Assembly: GCA_902363875.1 (NCBI GenBank)
Contig: CABJBO010000002.1
Location: forward strand, 88,803 to 152,802
Length of the DNA stretch: 64,000 nucleotides
From: Coriobacteriaceae bacterium
GTDB taxonomy: Bacteria > Actinomycetota > Coriobacteriia > Coriobacteriales > Coriobacteriaceae
Direction: 5' to 3'
Position 1 is the stretch's first letter; the number at the start of each line of letters is the position of its first letter. A program made the translations under genes and the position numbers. Shown here piece by piece: positions 33,003 to 41,360 of the stretch. Below the pieces are notes generated by a model, which was not told the DNA's origin, did no database searches, and saw only the letters and a program-made list of their open reading frames with translations.

Positions 33003-33971
33003 TTAGTACTGCTCGATGCCCATGTAGCGACGAATCTCGGGGCTGTGGTCGAACACCTTTCCGCGGGCGGCGCGCAGCTCGCAGCTCATGTTGTAGAAGA
33101 AGATCGGCTCCAGGTACGAACGCACGCTGGCAGGCACGTCGCCCACGCCGTACTCGAGTGCGTCGAGCACCATAATCGTGTCGGTGTGCGTGTTGAGGAA
33201 CGCGAGCGCGCGCTCCTCCATGGGGCGGCACTCGCCCGATCCGAGCTGCACAAAGTAGAACACGCCGGGCTCGGTGGCCTCAAACGGGCCGTGGAAATAC
33301 TCGCCGGAGTGGATGTAGCAGCAGTGCTGCCACTGCATCTCCATGAGCGAGCAAATCGCCATGGCGTAGGTCTGGCTAAAGTTGGGGCCGGAGCCCAGGA
33401 TGTAGAAGAACTTGTGCTGCTGGCAGAGCTCGGCAAAACGGGCGCCCAGCTCGGCGTTGACCTTCTCGCGCGCGGCGGGCAGCAGCGCGTCCATCTGCTT
33501 AAGGCCTTCATACATGTCGGCGAGCGCCTCGTAACCCTCCTGCTGGTCGAGCAACTCGGCGGCGATCAGAGCGCCGATGCCCTGCGGCACCTCGGCCTGT
33601 GACACGCCCTCGCCCCACGGATAGACCCAGGTGGTCCACTTGCCGTTATCGATCTTGGAGCCCTCGCAGTCGGTGAGGGCAACGACCTCGGCACCGGCTG
33701 CCAGCGCCATCTCGCAGCCATCAACGACCTCCTGCGTGTTGCCGCTGTGGCTGCAGGCAATAACGAGCGACTTCTCGCCAAGGCTCTTAGGGGCCATCAG
33801 GCAAAACTCGCGTGCCGTGTAGACCGTCGAGGTAAACGTGGTGGCCTCGCGCTTAAGCAGCTCGTTGGCCGGCATCAGGTCGATCATCGAACCGCCGCAA
33901 GCAATCCAAAAGACATTCTCAATCTTGCCCTTGCGCTCGATAATTTCCTGAACCAGATCATGTGCGTTCAC
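33003..33971 (-). CDS. SIS-domain sugar-phosphate enzyme, paralogue 2
   Basis: A 322-residue double-SIS protein related to the other three in this window. It shows WIACGGSMID (about residue 22), the phosphate loop CSHSGNTQE (about 73), EMQWQHCCYIHSGEYFHGPF (about 215-235) and the C-terminal RRYMGIEQY. The start is GTG at 33971 with a strong AAGGAGGAG site. It is preceded on the same strand by its own GntR regulator but has no transporter beside it, so its substrate must enter by another system, perhaps one of the two PTSs here. Deglycase function is inferred. Confidence 0.78.
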   Translation of the reverse strand: MNAHDLVQEIIERKGKIENVFWIACGGSMIDLMPANELLKREATTFTSTVYTAREFCLMAPKSLGEKSLVIACSHSGNTQEVVDGCEMALAAGAEVVALTDCEGSKIDNGKWTTWVYPWGEGVSQAEVPQGIGALIAAELLDQQEGYEALADMYEGLKQMDALLPAAREKVNAELGARFAELCQQHKFFYILGSGPNFSQTYAMAICSLMEMQWQHCCYIHSGEYFHGPFEATEPGVFYFVQLGSGECRPMEERALAFLNTHTDTIMVLDALEYGVGDVPASVRSYLEPIFFYNMSCELRAARGKVFDHSPEIRRYMGIEQY

Positions 33972-34027
33972 GGTGACGCTCCTCCTTGTGTGGCGGCTTT
34001 GGATGACGGCAGCTCGTACCTGCTGTC

Positions 34028-34106
34028 GTTCTATGTTGTCCTATTTATAGCACGCACGACGACGCTCGTGAAGCCATTTCGCCAAACTTGTTCTATGTTG
34101 TTCTAT
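34028..34106. promoter_or_regulatory. Two direct copies of TTCTATGTTGTYCTAT between GntR2 and SIS2
   Basis: GTTCTATGTTGTCCTAT at 34028-34044 and GTTCTATGTTGTTCTAT at 34090-34106 differ at one base and sit 62 bases apart in the spacer between the regulator and the enzyme gene. Likely operators of GntR2 controlling SIS2. Confidence 0.65.
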
Positions 34107-34115
34107 CTGTGGATG

Positions 34116-34871
34116 TTAGATGTCGAACACGTAGCGCGAGCCCACGATCTTTTGGCGTCCGAGCAGCAAGGGCCGCTCGTCCGCATCGGTAAAGTACGCC
34201 TCCATATAGAAGAGCGGCTCGCCGACCGGCACCCCCAGCAGCGGGGCCGTCTGGGCATCCGCCAGCGCAATCTCCACGGTGCAGGGGTCGGACTTGAGCG
34301 GCGCGCGGCCCGAATGCTCGGCAACGAGCGCAAAGATCGAGTTATCGGTGAGGTCCTTATCGGCCAGCGTCTGCAGGTAGGGATGGTCGGCCAGCACAAA
34401 GGCGTTGTTCTCGAGCATGACGGGCACGCCGTCTGCCGTGCGCACGCGCTCGACAACGATGAGCTCGCAGCCGGGTTCCACCCCAAAAAACGCCGCGTCC
34501 TCGCGCGTCGCCGCAACCACCGTGCGCGACACCAGGCGTGCTCCGGCCACCATGTCGTTGGCAGCGCAACCCTCGGAAAAGCTCTGGACGTCGCCTTTCT
34601 GGACAATCTTGCGCTTGAGCTTGGGAGCGCACACAAAGGTGCCCCTCCCCTGCTGTCGGTGGAGATACCCCGCGCGCGACAGCTCCTCGATGGCACGGCG
34701 CACGGTGATGCGCCCCACGCCGTAGGACTTCGCGAGCTCCATCTCGGCAGGAATGCGCGAACCGGCAGGGTACACGCCGCGCGCGATCTCGCCCTTTAGG
34801 TCGTCCATGACCTGCTGGTACAGCGGCACGGCGGACGCGCCAGCGCGGCCGGTTTTATCGTCGGTTGCCAT
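34116..34871 (-). CDS. GntR-family (HutC/UTRA) regulator 2
   Basis: Repressor of 251 residues with a winged helix (about residues 17-82; GSRIPAEMELAKSYGVGRIT) and a UTRA domain (about 100-245; ENNAFVLADHPYLQTL region). The stop lies nine bases past the second copy of the repeated operator-like motif, and SIS2 follows. Its ATG is only two bases past the recQ stop, so it may be co-transcribed with recQ. Confidence 0.9.
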   Translation of the reverse strand: MATDDKTGRAGASAVPLYQQVMDDLKGEIARGVYPAGSRIPAEMELAKSYGVGRITVRRAIEELSRAGYLHRQQGRGTFVCAPKLKRKIVQKGDVQSFSEGCAANDMVAGARLVSRTVVAATREDAAFFGVEPGCELIVVERVRTADGVPVMLENNAFVLADHPYLQTLADKDLTDNSIFALVAEHSGRAPLKSDPCTVEIALADAQTAPLLGVPVGEPLFYMEAYFTDADERPLLLGRQKIVGSRYVFDI

Positions 34872-34873
34872 CG

Positions 34874-36856
34874 TTACGCTCCATCCCGTGCATGCTCGGA
34901 TTCAAACTCTTCAATCGCCGCCATAAACTGCTCGCCAAAGGCGTCGGCCTTTTTCTCGCCAATGCCGTTGACCTGGATAAGCTCGTCGCGCGTCTGCGGG
35001 CGCAGGCGGCACAGACCGCGCAGAGCCTTGTCGGAGAAGACCATGTACGGCGCCATCTCCAGCTCGGTCGAGATCTCCTTGCGCAAGGCACGCAGGCGCT
35101 CGAACAGCTCGGCATCGTCGCCCACGCGCGGGCGCTGATCCAGCTCAGCCTCCTCGCGCAGCAGATCCACCGCACGGCGGGCGCGAGCCGAGGCCTTGCG
35201 CTTGGACGCGCGACGCTTAACGGTAAAGGCGAACGCCTCATCCTCGACCTCGCCGGCACGCGGACCCAGTCCCACGACCGGGTACTGCCCCTGCGAGGTT
35301 GCCAAATAACCGCGGCCGCACAGCTGGCCGATGATGTCCTTGATGCGCCCGACCGATTCGCTCGACAGCTCACCGTAGCCGCGGTCCTCGTCCAGATGCA
35401 TCTGGCGAATGCGCTCGGTGTTGCCGCCGTGGAGCACATCAGCGATCAGCGACTTGCCAAAGCGCATGGGTCGCGTGGCCACATAGCGCACGGCGGCGCG
35501 GGCCATATCGGTGACGTCCTCGACCTCGAACTTCGTGAGGCAGTTGCTGCAGTTGCCGCAGCCCTCGGCGTCGTCCGTGGCGGTGCTGCCCGCACCAGCC
35601 GCGGCAGCATGCTCGGCCGCGGCCTCGTCGCCAAAGTAGCGCAGCATGTATTCGCGCAGGCAGCCGGTGGTATTGCAGTAGCCCTCCATCTGGCTGAGCA
35701 GGCGATATCGATTCTGGAGCGCCCACGCGCGCTGCTCGTCGTCGAGCGCCTCATCGGCAGCATCGCCGCGGTCGATCAAAAAGCGACGCATGCGAAAATC
35801 GTTACCGTTCCACAGCAGATGGCAGCTGGCCGGGTCTCCATCGCGGCCGGCTCGACCCGCCTCTTGGTAGTATGCCTCGATGCTCTCGGGCACGTTGTTG
35901 TGAATCACGTAGCGCACGTTGGGCTTGTCGATGCCCATGCCAAAGGCGTTGGTGGCAACCATCACCTGGATATCGTCGTCGATAAAGGCGCGCTGGCTTT
36001 GGCGACGGGCGTCGTTGCCCATGCCGGCATGGTAGCGACCAACGTGAATGCCGCTGGGGCCCAGCGCCTCGGCAAGCTCGCCGGCGAGCTCATCGACGGT
36101 CTTGCGGGTCGAGCAATACACGATGCCGCTCTCGCTCGAATGTGCGATCACATAGTCGCGCACCCACGCGGCCTTGGCCTTGTCGCCCATCTCCTCGCAG
36201 CCAAAGTAGAGGTTCTTGCGATCGAAGCCCGTCACCACCGTCGCGGGATTTTGCAGGCCGAGCATCTGCTGAATGTCCGCGCGCACACGCTCAGTCGCCG
36301 TAGCGGTAAAGGCCGCCACGATGGGGCGCTGCGGCAGGGAATCGATGAACTCACGAATCTGCAGGTAGGCGGGACGGAAATCCTGGCCCCATTGGCTCAC
36401 GCAGTGGGCCTCGTCAATGGCCACGAGCGGCACGCCAATGCCGCCGTCCGCCGCGGCCTCCTGCGCAAAGGCCAAAAAGCGTGGCTCGAGCAAGCGCTCG
36501 GGCGCCACGTACATAAGCTGGTAGCGGCCCTCGCGCGCCCGCTTGAGCACGGTGTTTTGCTGGGCCGGAGTAAGGCTGGAGTTGAGATAACTGGGGCGCG
36601 CACCCGCCGCGAGCAGCGCGCGGGTCTGGTCCTCCATAAGCGACAGCAGCGGACTCACCACAAAGGTGATGCCGGGCAGCATGAGCGCGGGTACCTGGTA
36701 GCAAATGGACTTGCCGGCGCCCGTGGGCATAACACCCAGCGCATCGCGACCGGCAAGGATCGCATCGACCATGCGGTCCTGTCCCGGGCGAAACGAGGTG
36801 TAGCCAAAATAGGCGCCGAGCGTGTCGAGCGCCGTCTGTTGCATGCTATCGGTCAT
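34874..36856 (-). CDS. recQ: ATP-dependent DNA helicase RecQ
   Basis: 3'-5' helicase for recombination and fork repair. The 660-residue protein shows motif 0 (FGYTSFRPGQ), Walker A MPTGAGKS (about 44-51), DEAH (IDEAHCVSQWGQDFRPAY, about 150), SAT-like FTATAT, motif VI QEAGRAGRDG (about 333), and a zinc-binding subdomain (CNTTGC and CGNCSNC). A C-terminal HRDC-like region ends at about residue 650. A 20-residue Ala-rich insert (EAAAEHAAAAGAGSTATDD) interrupts the zinc region. AGGAAACC precedes the ATG. Confidence 0.96.
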   Translation of the reverse strand: MTDSMQQTALDTLGAYFGYTSFRPGQDRMVDAILAGRDALGVMPTGAGKSICYQVPALMLPGITFVVSPLLSLMEDQTRALLAAGARPSYLNSSLTPAQQNTVLKRAREGRYQLMYVAPERLLEPRFLAFAQEAAADGGIGVPLVAIDEAHCVSQWGQDFRPAYLQIREFIDSLPQRPIVAAFTATATERVRADIQQMLGLQNPATVVTGFDRKNLYFGCEEMGDKAKAAWVRDYVIAHSSESGIVYCSTRKTVDELAGELAEALGPSGIHVGRYHAGMGNDARRQSQRAFIDDDIQVMVATNAFGMGIDKPNVRYVIHNNVPESIEAYYQEAGRAGRDGDPASCHLLWNGNDFRMRRFLIDRGDAADEALDDEQRAWALQNRYRLLSQMEGYCNTTGCLREYMLRYFGDEAAAEHAAAAGAGSTATDDAEGCGNCSNCLTKFEVEDVTDMARAAVRYVATRPMRFGKSLIADVLHGGNTERIRQMHLDEDRGYGELSSESVGRIKDIIGQLCGRGYLATSQGQYPVVGLGPRAGEVEDEAFAFTVKRRASKRKASARARRAVDLLREEAELDQRPRVGDDAELFERLRALRKEISTELEMAPYMVFSDKALRGLCRLRPQTRDELIQVNGIGEKKADAFGEQFMAAIEEFESEHARDGA

Positions 36857-36939
36857 GGTTTCCTAACGTCCAAGTCATCTGCCGCCGATTATACGCCGCC
36901 ACGCGGACCGGTGCCGCACGGCTGCCGACCACGACATGG

Positions 36940-37032
36940 GTAGTCATTGGGGACGTTCTTAAACGACTAGTCAAACAAGAATATCCCTAACGACTACTCA
37001 TTTAAGTCTGTCCCCAATGAGTGCAATGACTA
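36940..37032. repeat. REP-like palindrome with GGGGACGTTC core
   Basis: The left arm, GTAGTCATTGGGGACGTTCT plus TAAA, pairs imperfectly with the right arm (TTTAAGTCTGTCCCCAATGA ... ATGACTAC). A 44-base centre contains ACGACTAGTC and ACGACTACTC. It lies between recQ and the 3' element of GntR3, and shares its core with 9811-9870. Confidence 0.65.
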
Positions 37033-37091
37033 CTCCGCCGCAGGTAGAGGACGGACAGCGAGCGACGTCCAGGGCGAACAAGTTGGCATGA

Positions 37092-37202
37092 AAAAGGCAA
37101 GGCATAGACCTTCTGGTCATGCCTCGCCTTTTGAATGACAAATTGTCGCCCTGGGCGGCGCGCAGCGTCGGCCCGTTACGCGGTTTGGTAAAACCGCGTA
37201 AC
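37092..37202 (-). repeat. Two-hairpin 3' element after GntR3
   Basis: Immediately after the GntR3 stop on the minus strand is a hairpin with arms GTTACGCGGTTT and AAACCGCGTAAC (37175-37202), identical to the one at glmM. It is followed by CGACGCTGC and a second hairpin at 37092-37132 with arms AAAAGGCGAGGCAT and ATGCCTTGCCTTTT capped by GACCAGAAGGTC. The outer flanks (GGGCGACAA and TTGTTCGCCC) also pair. Confidence 0.7.
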
Positions 37203-37922
37203 TTACATGACCATAACGTAACGCGATCCCACGTAGTACTGCTTACCCATCAAAACCGGCTCGCCATTGGGGCCGATAAAGCCGGCACGCAGGTTGAGCA
37301 GCGGGTCGTGCGGGGCAATGCCCAGCTCGGCGGCCTGCTCGGCGTTGGCGCGAACGGCCTCGACCGTGCGGTAGCCAACCGAGACAATCGGCGTTCCGCC
37401 AACACGCTCGACCTCGGCAAAAATCGACTTGTCCTCAAGATCGGCCGTCAACAGCTCACGGTAAGCGTCAAACGGCACAAAAATGTTCTCCTCAAAGATG
37501 GGCTCGCCGTCGGCCGTACGCACGCGCTTGATATGCAGCAGCAGCGCATCCTTCCGCAGGCCAAAAAACTCCATCTCGTTTTGGCGCGCCGGAACGATCT
37601 GGCGATCGACCACATGCGCGCCGGCCTTCATGCCGTTATCGGCACACAGCGCGGTAAACGTCTGCAGCGTCGAGGCGTGAAACTGGCGATTGATGTGCGG
37701 CGTGGAAACAAAGGTGCCGCGGCCCTGCTGCTTAACCAGGTAGCCATCGGAGCAGAGCTCCTCGACGGCGCGGCGCACCGTAATGCGGCTCACCTCGTAC
37801 TGCTCGGCAAGCTCAAGTTCGGACGGAATACGCTCCTTGGGTGCATAAACACCTTTCTCAATCGCATCCTTGATCTCGTCGTAAATCTGCTGGTAAAGCG
37901 GTGCATTTTTGGGCGCAGGCAT
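37203..37922 (-). CDS. GntR-family (HutC/UTRA) regulator 3
   Basis: Repressor of 239 residues: winged helix about residues 8-73 (ERIPSELELAEQYEVSRITV) and UTRA domain about 95-235. There is no PTS or SIS gene beside it; its neighbours are recQ and a YitT protein. Its own upstream region carries ATAACGTCTTTTTATATGTT, closely similar to the sequence in front of the PTS 2 operon at 43989. It is therefore the best candidate regulator of PTS 2, acting at a distance of about 6 kb and also on itself. The stop codon touches a conserved hairpin. Confidence 0.9.
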   Translation of the reverse strand: MPAPKNAPLYQQIYDEIKDAIEKGVYAPKERIPSELELAEQYEVSRITVRRAVEELCSDGYLVKQQGRGTFVSTPHINRQFHASTLQTFTALCADNGMKAGAHVVDRQIVPARQNEMEFFGLRKDALLLHIKRVRTADGEPIFEENIFVPFDAYRELLTADLEDKSIFAEVERVGGTPIVSVGYRTVEAVRANAEQAAELGIAPHDPLLNLRAGFIGPNGEPVLMGKQYYVGSRYVMVM

Positions 37923-37960
37923 ATCTGATCACTCTTATCAAAATATCGAAATAACTAATA

Positions 37961-37990
37961 CGTATATAACGTCTTTTTATATGTTATCTC
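37961..37990. promoter_or_regulatory. TATAACGTC-type motif upstream of GntR3
   Basis: CGTATATAACGTC, TTTTT, then ATATGTTAT forms an imperfect dyad 40 bases before the GntR3 start. It matches the sites at 43989-44008 and 22458 (minus strand). Confidence 0.55.
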
Positions 37991-38026
37991 AGTTTGATAA
38001 AACGATACACCACATACAGCAAATCC

Positions 38027-39034
38027 TTACTTGCCGTCGTCCTGCTGCAGGCTGTCCTGTTCACTGAGGCGCGCCTGACGACTCGCTATGCGAGCGGGCT
38101 TGTCGGGATCGGGAACGGCCGTGGGCATGGGCTCGTCGACATGACCGCCCCACCAGCCGCCCACAAAGTTGAGCGTGTGGAACACATTGATCACGGCGCC
38201 GGGATCAATGTCGCACACTAGCTTGATAATGTCCTGGCTCTCGTAGGTCGAGACAACGGTGTGCAGCAGGTACATCTTTTCACGGCTGTATCCGCCGATG
38301 ACCTCGGCGCAGCTAATACCATGCTGAAAATGGTCAACATAGGCGGTCATGACCTCATCGGCCTTGCGCGTTGTGATCTGCAGCGTCACACGGTCGTAGC
38401 GATGATAGAAGCTGTCGATGGTCTTGGTCGAAATAAACTGGAACACGATGGAGTACGCCGCGTTGTCCCAGCCAAACATAAAGCCAAAGATCGCCAGGAT
38501 AAAGCAGTTGAAACCAAAGATGACACCCCAGATGGTCTTGCCCGTGTGGTTGGAGACCCACAGCGCGATAAAGTCGGTGCCGCCGGTTGATGCACCGGAC
38601 TTGAGCGCGATGGCAGCACCCAGACCCGAGACCACGCCACCAAAAATGATGAGCATGATCTTGTCGCCCAAAAACGGGGCGAAATGAAAGATGTTGAGGA
38701 ACAGCGACGAGAGCATGACCTGCATCATCGAGAAGATGACGAAACGCTTGCTAATGCCGCTCCAGCATAGGAGCGCCACGGGGATGTTGAGCGCGAGCAT
38801 GCCGAGCGAGATGTCGATATGAACGCCGCCAAGCGAGGTAACGCGATCGAGCAGGACCGCGACGCCTGTGAGACCGCTCGGAAGCAGATCGGCGGGCTGA
38901 ATGAACGCCTGGATCAGAAATGTCTGGAGAACGGCTGATATGGTGACCGCCACAGCGGTAATAGCGCGGCGAACGATGGTAAGGCGGCCGAGCACGAGCA
39001 CGCGGTCCGTGAGCTGATCGATGGCGTTCGCCAC
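38027..39034 (-). CDS. YitT-family membrane protein (DUF161 + DUF2179)
   Basis: A 335-residue protein with five or six membrane helices (about residues 25-200) followed by a cytosolic DUF2179-like domain (about 210-300; RVTLQITTRKADEVMTAYV then GGYSREKMYLLHTVVS). The GGVVSGLGAAIALKSGASTGGTDFI loop is typical of the family. The function of YitT proteins is not settled; transport is suspected. The start is GTG at 39034 with AAGGGAG upstream. A polar C-terminal tail of 40 residues is unusual. Confidence 0.88.
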   Translation of the reverse strand: MANAIDQLTDRVLVLGRLTIVRRAITAVAVTISAVLQTFLIQAFIQPADLLPSGLTGVAVLLDRVTSLGGVHIDISLGMLALNIPVALLCWSGISKRFVIFSMMQVMLSSLFLNIFHFAPFLGDKIMLIIFGGVVSGLGAAIALKSGASTGGTDFIALWVSNHTGKTIWGVIFGFNCFILAIFGFMFGWDNAAYSIVFQFISTKTIDSFYHRYDRVTLQITTRKADEVMTAYVDHFQHGISCAEVIGGYSREKMYLLHTVVSTYESQDIIKLVCDIDPGAVINVFHTLNFVGGWWGGHVDEPMPTAVPDPDKPARIASRQARLSEQDSLQQDDGK

Positions 39035-39170
39035 GTAGGCTCCCTTCGAAGGCAGATGTAGTTGTGGGGCATGTCGGCGATTGTAGCATGGAGCGACAGA
39101 GGGCGCCTCAATTCACCCTCTCTCGACAACCAAAACGGGACCGGTAACCCCACAACCAAAGGCCCAAATT

Positions 39171-39294
39171 CTAAGTGAGTAGACTTTTCGCGACCTCCCG
39201 AGCACAGCCAATAACAGCCACCTCTGTGACCTGCGGTTTTACTAAGTCAGAAACGCTTTGTGCCCGGCCTGCGCCAAAAAGTCTACTCACTTAG
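39171..39294. mobile_element. MITE-like element, copy 1
   Basis: A 124-base unit bounded by inverted repeats CTAAGTGAGTAGACTTTT...AAAAGTCTACTCACTTAG. A near-identical copy is at 47531-47653. It has no coding capacity. The flanking parts of the 39035-39389 gap show nothing else. Confidence 0.7.
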
Positions 39295-39389
39295 CCCGAA
39301 TCGAAGCCAAACGGATCTAAATTGATGCCAAATTAAGCCAATCTGCAGCAAATGACGCGTGAACCAGTGCTTCTCGCGGTGGATTGACA

Positions 39390-40019
39390 CTACAGAGCGG
39401 CCAAAATGTCGGTCAGGTTGTCGATGACGACGTCGGCGGCGGACTGGTCCAGGTTGACGCCCTCATGCGGACGCAGTGCCAGGACGCGGGCGCCGGAGCG
39501 CTTGCCAGCCTCGATGCCCAACGGCGAGTCCTCGATAACCAGGCACTCGGCGGGGTCAACTCCCAGCGTCTCCATGGCACGCAGGTAGATCTCGGGGTCG
39601 GGCTTAAACGCACTGCACTCGTGACCGCTGATGGTGTAGTCCAGCACGTCGGCGATACCGGCAATCTCAACCAGCTCGTCGATGAGCTCGCGGTAGGACG
39701 AGCTCGCGATGGCACACTTCACGCCGCGTTCGTGCAGTTCGCGCATCACCGGCTCCGTCTGCTCGTTGAGCAGCTCGGCATACGGAACGGGGTGGACCGG
39801 GCTGTAGACCTGCTTGTACTCCACACGCAGGCGCTCGCGCAGCTCGACATCGTCGGGCACCAGTGCCTCCCAAATGGCAGGCTCGTTAGACCCCGAAAGA
39901 TCGGGAATCTCGTCAAAGTGGAAGCCCTTCTCCTCCATAAACGCCACGCGGCGACGGTTGTAGAACCACTCGGTATCGACCAGCACGCCGTCCATATCAA
40001 ACAGCACTGCCTTGATCAT
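39390..40019 (-). CDS. HAD-superfamily hydrolase (beta-phosphoglucomutase/phosphatase-like)
   Basis: Cytosolic phosphatase or phosphomutase of 209 residues. HAD motif I is FDMDGVLVDTEW (residues 7-18), motif II IASSS (about 110), the Lys region FKPDPEIYL (about 148) and motif IV IEDSPLGIEAG (about 172). The alpha-helical cap sits after motif I, so it is subfamily IA. The ATG at 40019 has GGGAGGAG six bases upstream; a second ATG at 40025 abuts that site. Lying next to the PTS 2 genes, it could act on a sugar phosphate released there, but this is inference. Confidence 0.88.
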   Translation of the reverse strand: MIKAVLFDMDGVLVDTEWFYNRRRVAFMEEKGFHFDEIPDLSGSNEPAIWEALVPDDVELRERLRVEYKQVYSPVHPVPYAELLNEQTEPVMRELHERGVKCAIASSSYRELIDELVEIAGIADVLDYTISGHECSAFKPDPEIYLRAMETLGVDPAECLVIEDSPLGIEAGKRSGARVLALRPHEGVNLDQSAADVVIDNLTDILAAL

Positions 40020-40033
40020 ACGCATCTCCTCCC

Positions 40034-40070
40034 ACCTGCCAAAAAGAGACAGGTTTATTTTGGTAGGTTT
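40034..40070. repeat. REP-like hairpin (TGTCCC family), CCTGCCAAAA arms
   Basis: Arms ACCTGCCAAAAA and TTTTGGTAGGT surround GAGACAGGTTTA. It lies ten bases upstream of the HAD ribosome-binding site, so it forms part of the 5' leader. Confidence 0.7.
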
Positions 40071-40114
40071 TATCTGGGGTTTTGCGGCGCAACGAACACG
40101 CCCTCCCAAAACAG

Positions 40115-40145
40115 AAAAGGGGACGGGGTGTAAACCCCATCCCCT
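40115..40145 (-). terminator. Terminator of PTS operon 2 / SIS3
   Basis: On the minus strand, arms GGGGATGGGG and CCCCGTCCCC with a six-base loop are followed by TTTTCTGTTTT. Confidence 0.85.
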
Positions 40146-40178
40146 CTCAATCAACCCGTAAGGTCTACTTACTTGTGA

Positions 40179-41162
40179 TTAGTAGGAAAGCTTCCACATG
40201 TAGCGACGCATGGTCAGCGGGTGCTGACGGGCCTCGGCGATCTGGTTGCCGTACTCGCGCATAACGGCGAGGTGCAGCAGCGGGTTGAAGTAGGTGACGA
40301 CGCTCGCCGGCACGGCGTCAGCCAGGCCGTAGTCCTTGGAGTCGATCAGAGCGACCTTGGCGCCCATGCGCTTAAGGAAGGTGAGGGCGCGAGCGTCCAT
40401 CGGACGGGTAGCACCGTCGGACATGAAGAAGACGTAGGGCTTACCCTCGGTGGAAACCTCGAACGGGCCGTGGAAGTACTCGCCGGTGTTGTAGGCGGCG
40501 GCGTCGATCCACTGCATCTCGGTGAACAGGAAGGCGGCGTGAGAATAAGCCATCTTCTCGGAGGCACCGGAGGCCATGAAGTAGATCATCTTGTCGTCCT
40601 TGAAGTCTTGGGCGAACTGCTTGGCGAGGCCCTTGGCGGACTGAGCGGCGTTCTCGCAGAGCTCGAAGACGTTGGTGAGGCCGGTGATCATGTCCTCGTA
40701 GTGGTCATAGCCCTCGGTCTGCTGAAGGATCTCGAGAGCAAGAGCGATGGCGTAGCCAGGCTTCTCGCACTTGGCAGCGTAGTTGGCATGGAAGCCGTGA
40801 ACGATGACGTGGTCGGCGTCGACGGTCAGAGCGGAGCCGGCCTTGTTGGTGAGGGAGACGACCGGGCAGTTGTGCTTCTTGGCGGTCTTGTTGGCCTCGA
40901 CGGTCTCGGGCGTGGAGCCACCGAGGGAGCAGGTGATCACGAAGGTGTGCTCGTTGACCCAGGAAGGCGTGTCGTAGTTGAACTCGTTAGCGGTGAAGAT
41001 CTGAACGTTCAGCTTGTCCGTGTTGTTGGCCAGGAAGTACTTGGCAGGGTAAAGGTCGGACATGGAAGCACCGCAGCCGACGAAGGCGACGCTGTGGATC
41101 TCGTGGTTGGACAGGACGTCAGCGACGATCTGCTTAGGGAGGTTAAGGTCGATCTCGTACAT
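40179..41162 (-). CDS. SIS-domain sugar-phosphate deglycase/isomerase, paralogue 3
   Basis: A 327-residue double-SIS enzyme at the end of PTS operon 2. It has FVGCGASMSDLYPAKYF (about 27), CSLGGSTPETVEAN (about 78), TEMQWIDAAAYNTGEYFHGP (about 222-242) and the C-terminal HPLTMRRYMWKLSY. ATG 41162 is chosen because GAAAGGA lies nine bases upstream; an ATG at 41171 abuts it. Codon use is strongly biased, as expected for a highly expressed gene. Likely substrate: the phosphorylated product of PTS 2, by analogy with fructoselysine-6-phosphate deglycase. Confidence 0.8.
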   Translation of the reverse strand: MYEIDLNLPKQIVADVLSNHEIHSVAFVGCGASMSDLYPAKYFLANNTDKLNVQIFTANEFNYDTPSWVNEHTFVITCSLGGSTPETVEANKTAKKHNCPVVSLTNKAGSALTVDADHVIVHGFHANYAAKCEKPGYAIALALEILQQTEGYDHYEDMITGLTNVFELCENAAQSAKGLAKQFAQDFKDDKMIYFMASGASEKMAYSHAAFLFTEMQWIDAAAYNTGEYFHGPFEVSTEGKPYVFFMSDGATRPMDARALTFLKRMGAKVALIDSKDYGLADAVPASVVTYFNPLLHLAVMREYGNQIAEARQHPLTMRRYMWKLSY

Positions 41163-41252
41163 CTGACACATTCCTTTCGATTTTTTGCGGCGCCACATTG
41201 CCGGGCGCTCGCAGGGTTACCGTGGTTTGGACCGAGTCGCCGGCCCGTTGAG

Positions 41253-41285
41253 GATGTGTCAAAGGAACTGTCCCTTTGACACATC
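41253..41285. repeat. REP-like hairpin (TGTCCC family) between IID and SIS3
   Basis: Perfect arms GATGTGTCAAAGG and CCTTTGACACATC flank AACTGTC. It sits inside PTS operon 2 and may act as a processing or attenuation site separating the transporter from the enzyme message. Confidence 0.75.
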
Positions 41286-41360
41286 TAGGGATGGAAGCCT
41301 GCCTGGGGTATGGGATGCCAGGCAGGCCCCCGGGGAAAGCGGTTAGACGCTTGGTCGCGA

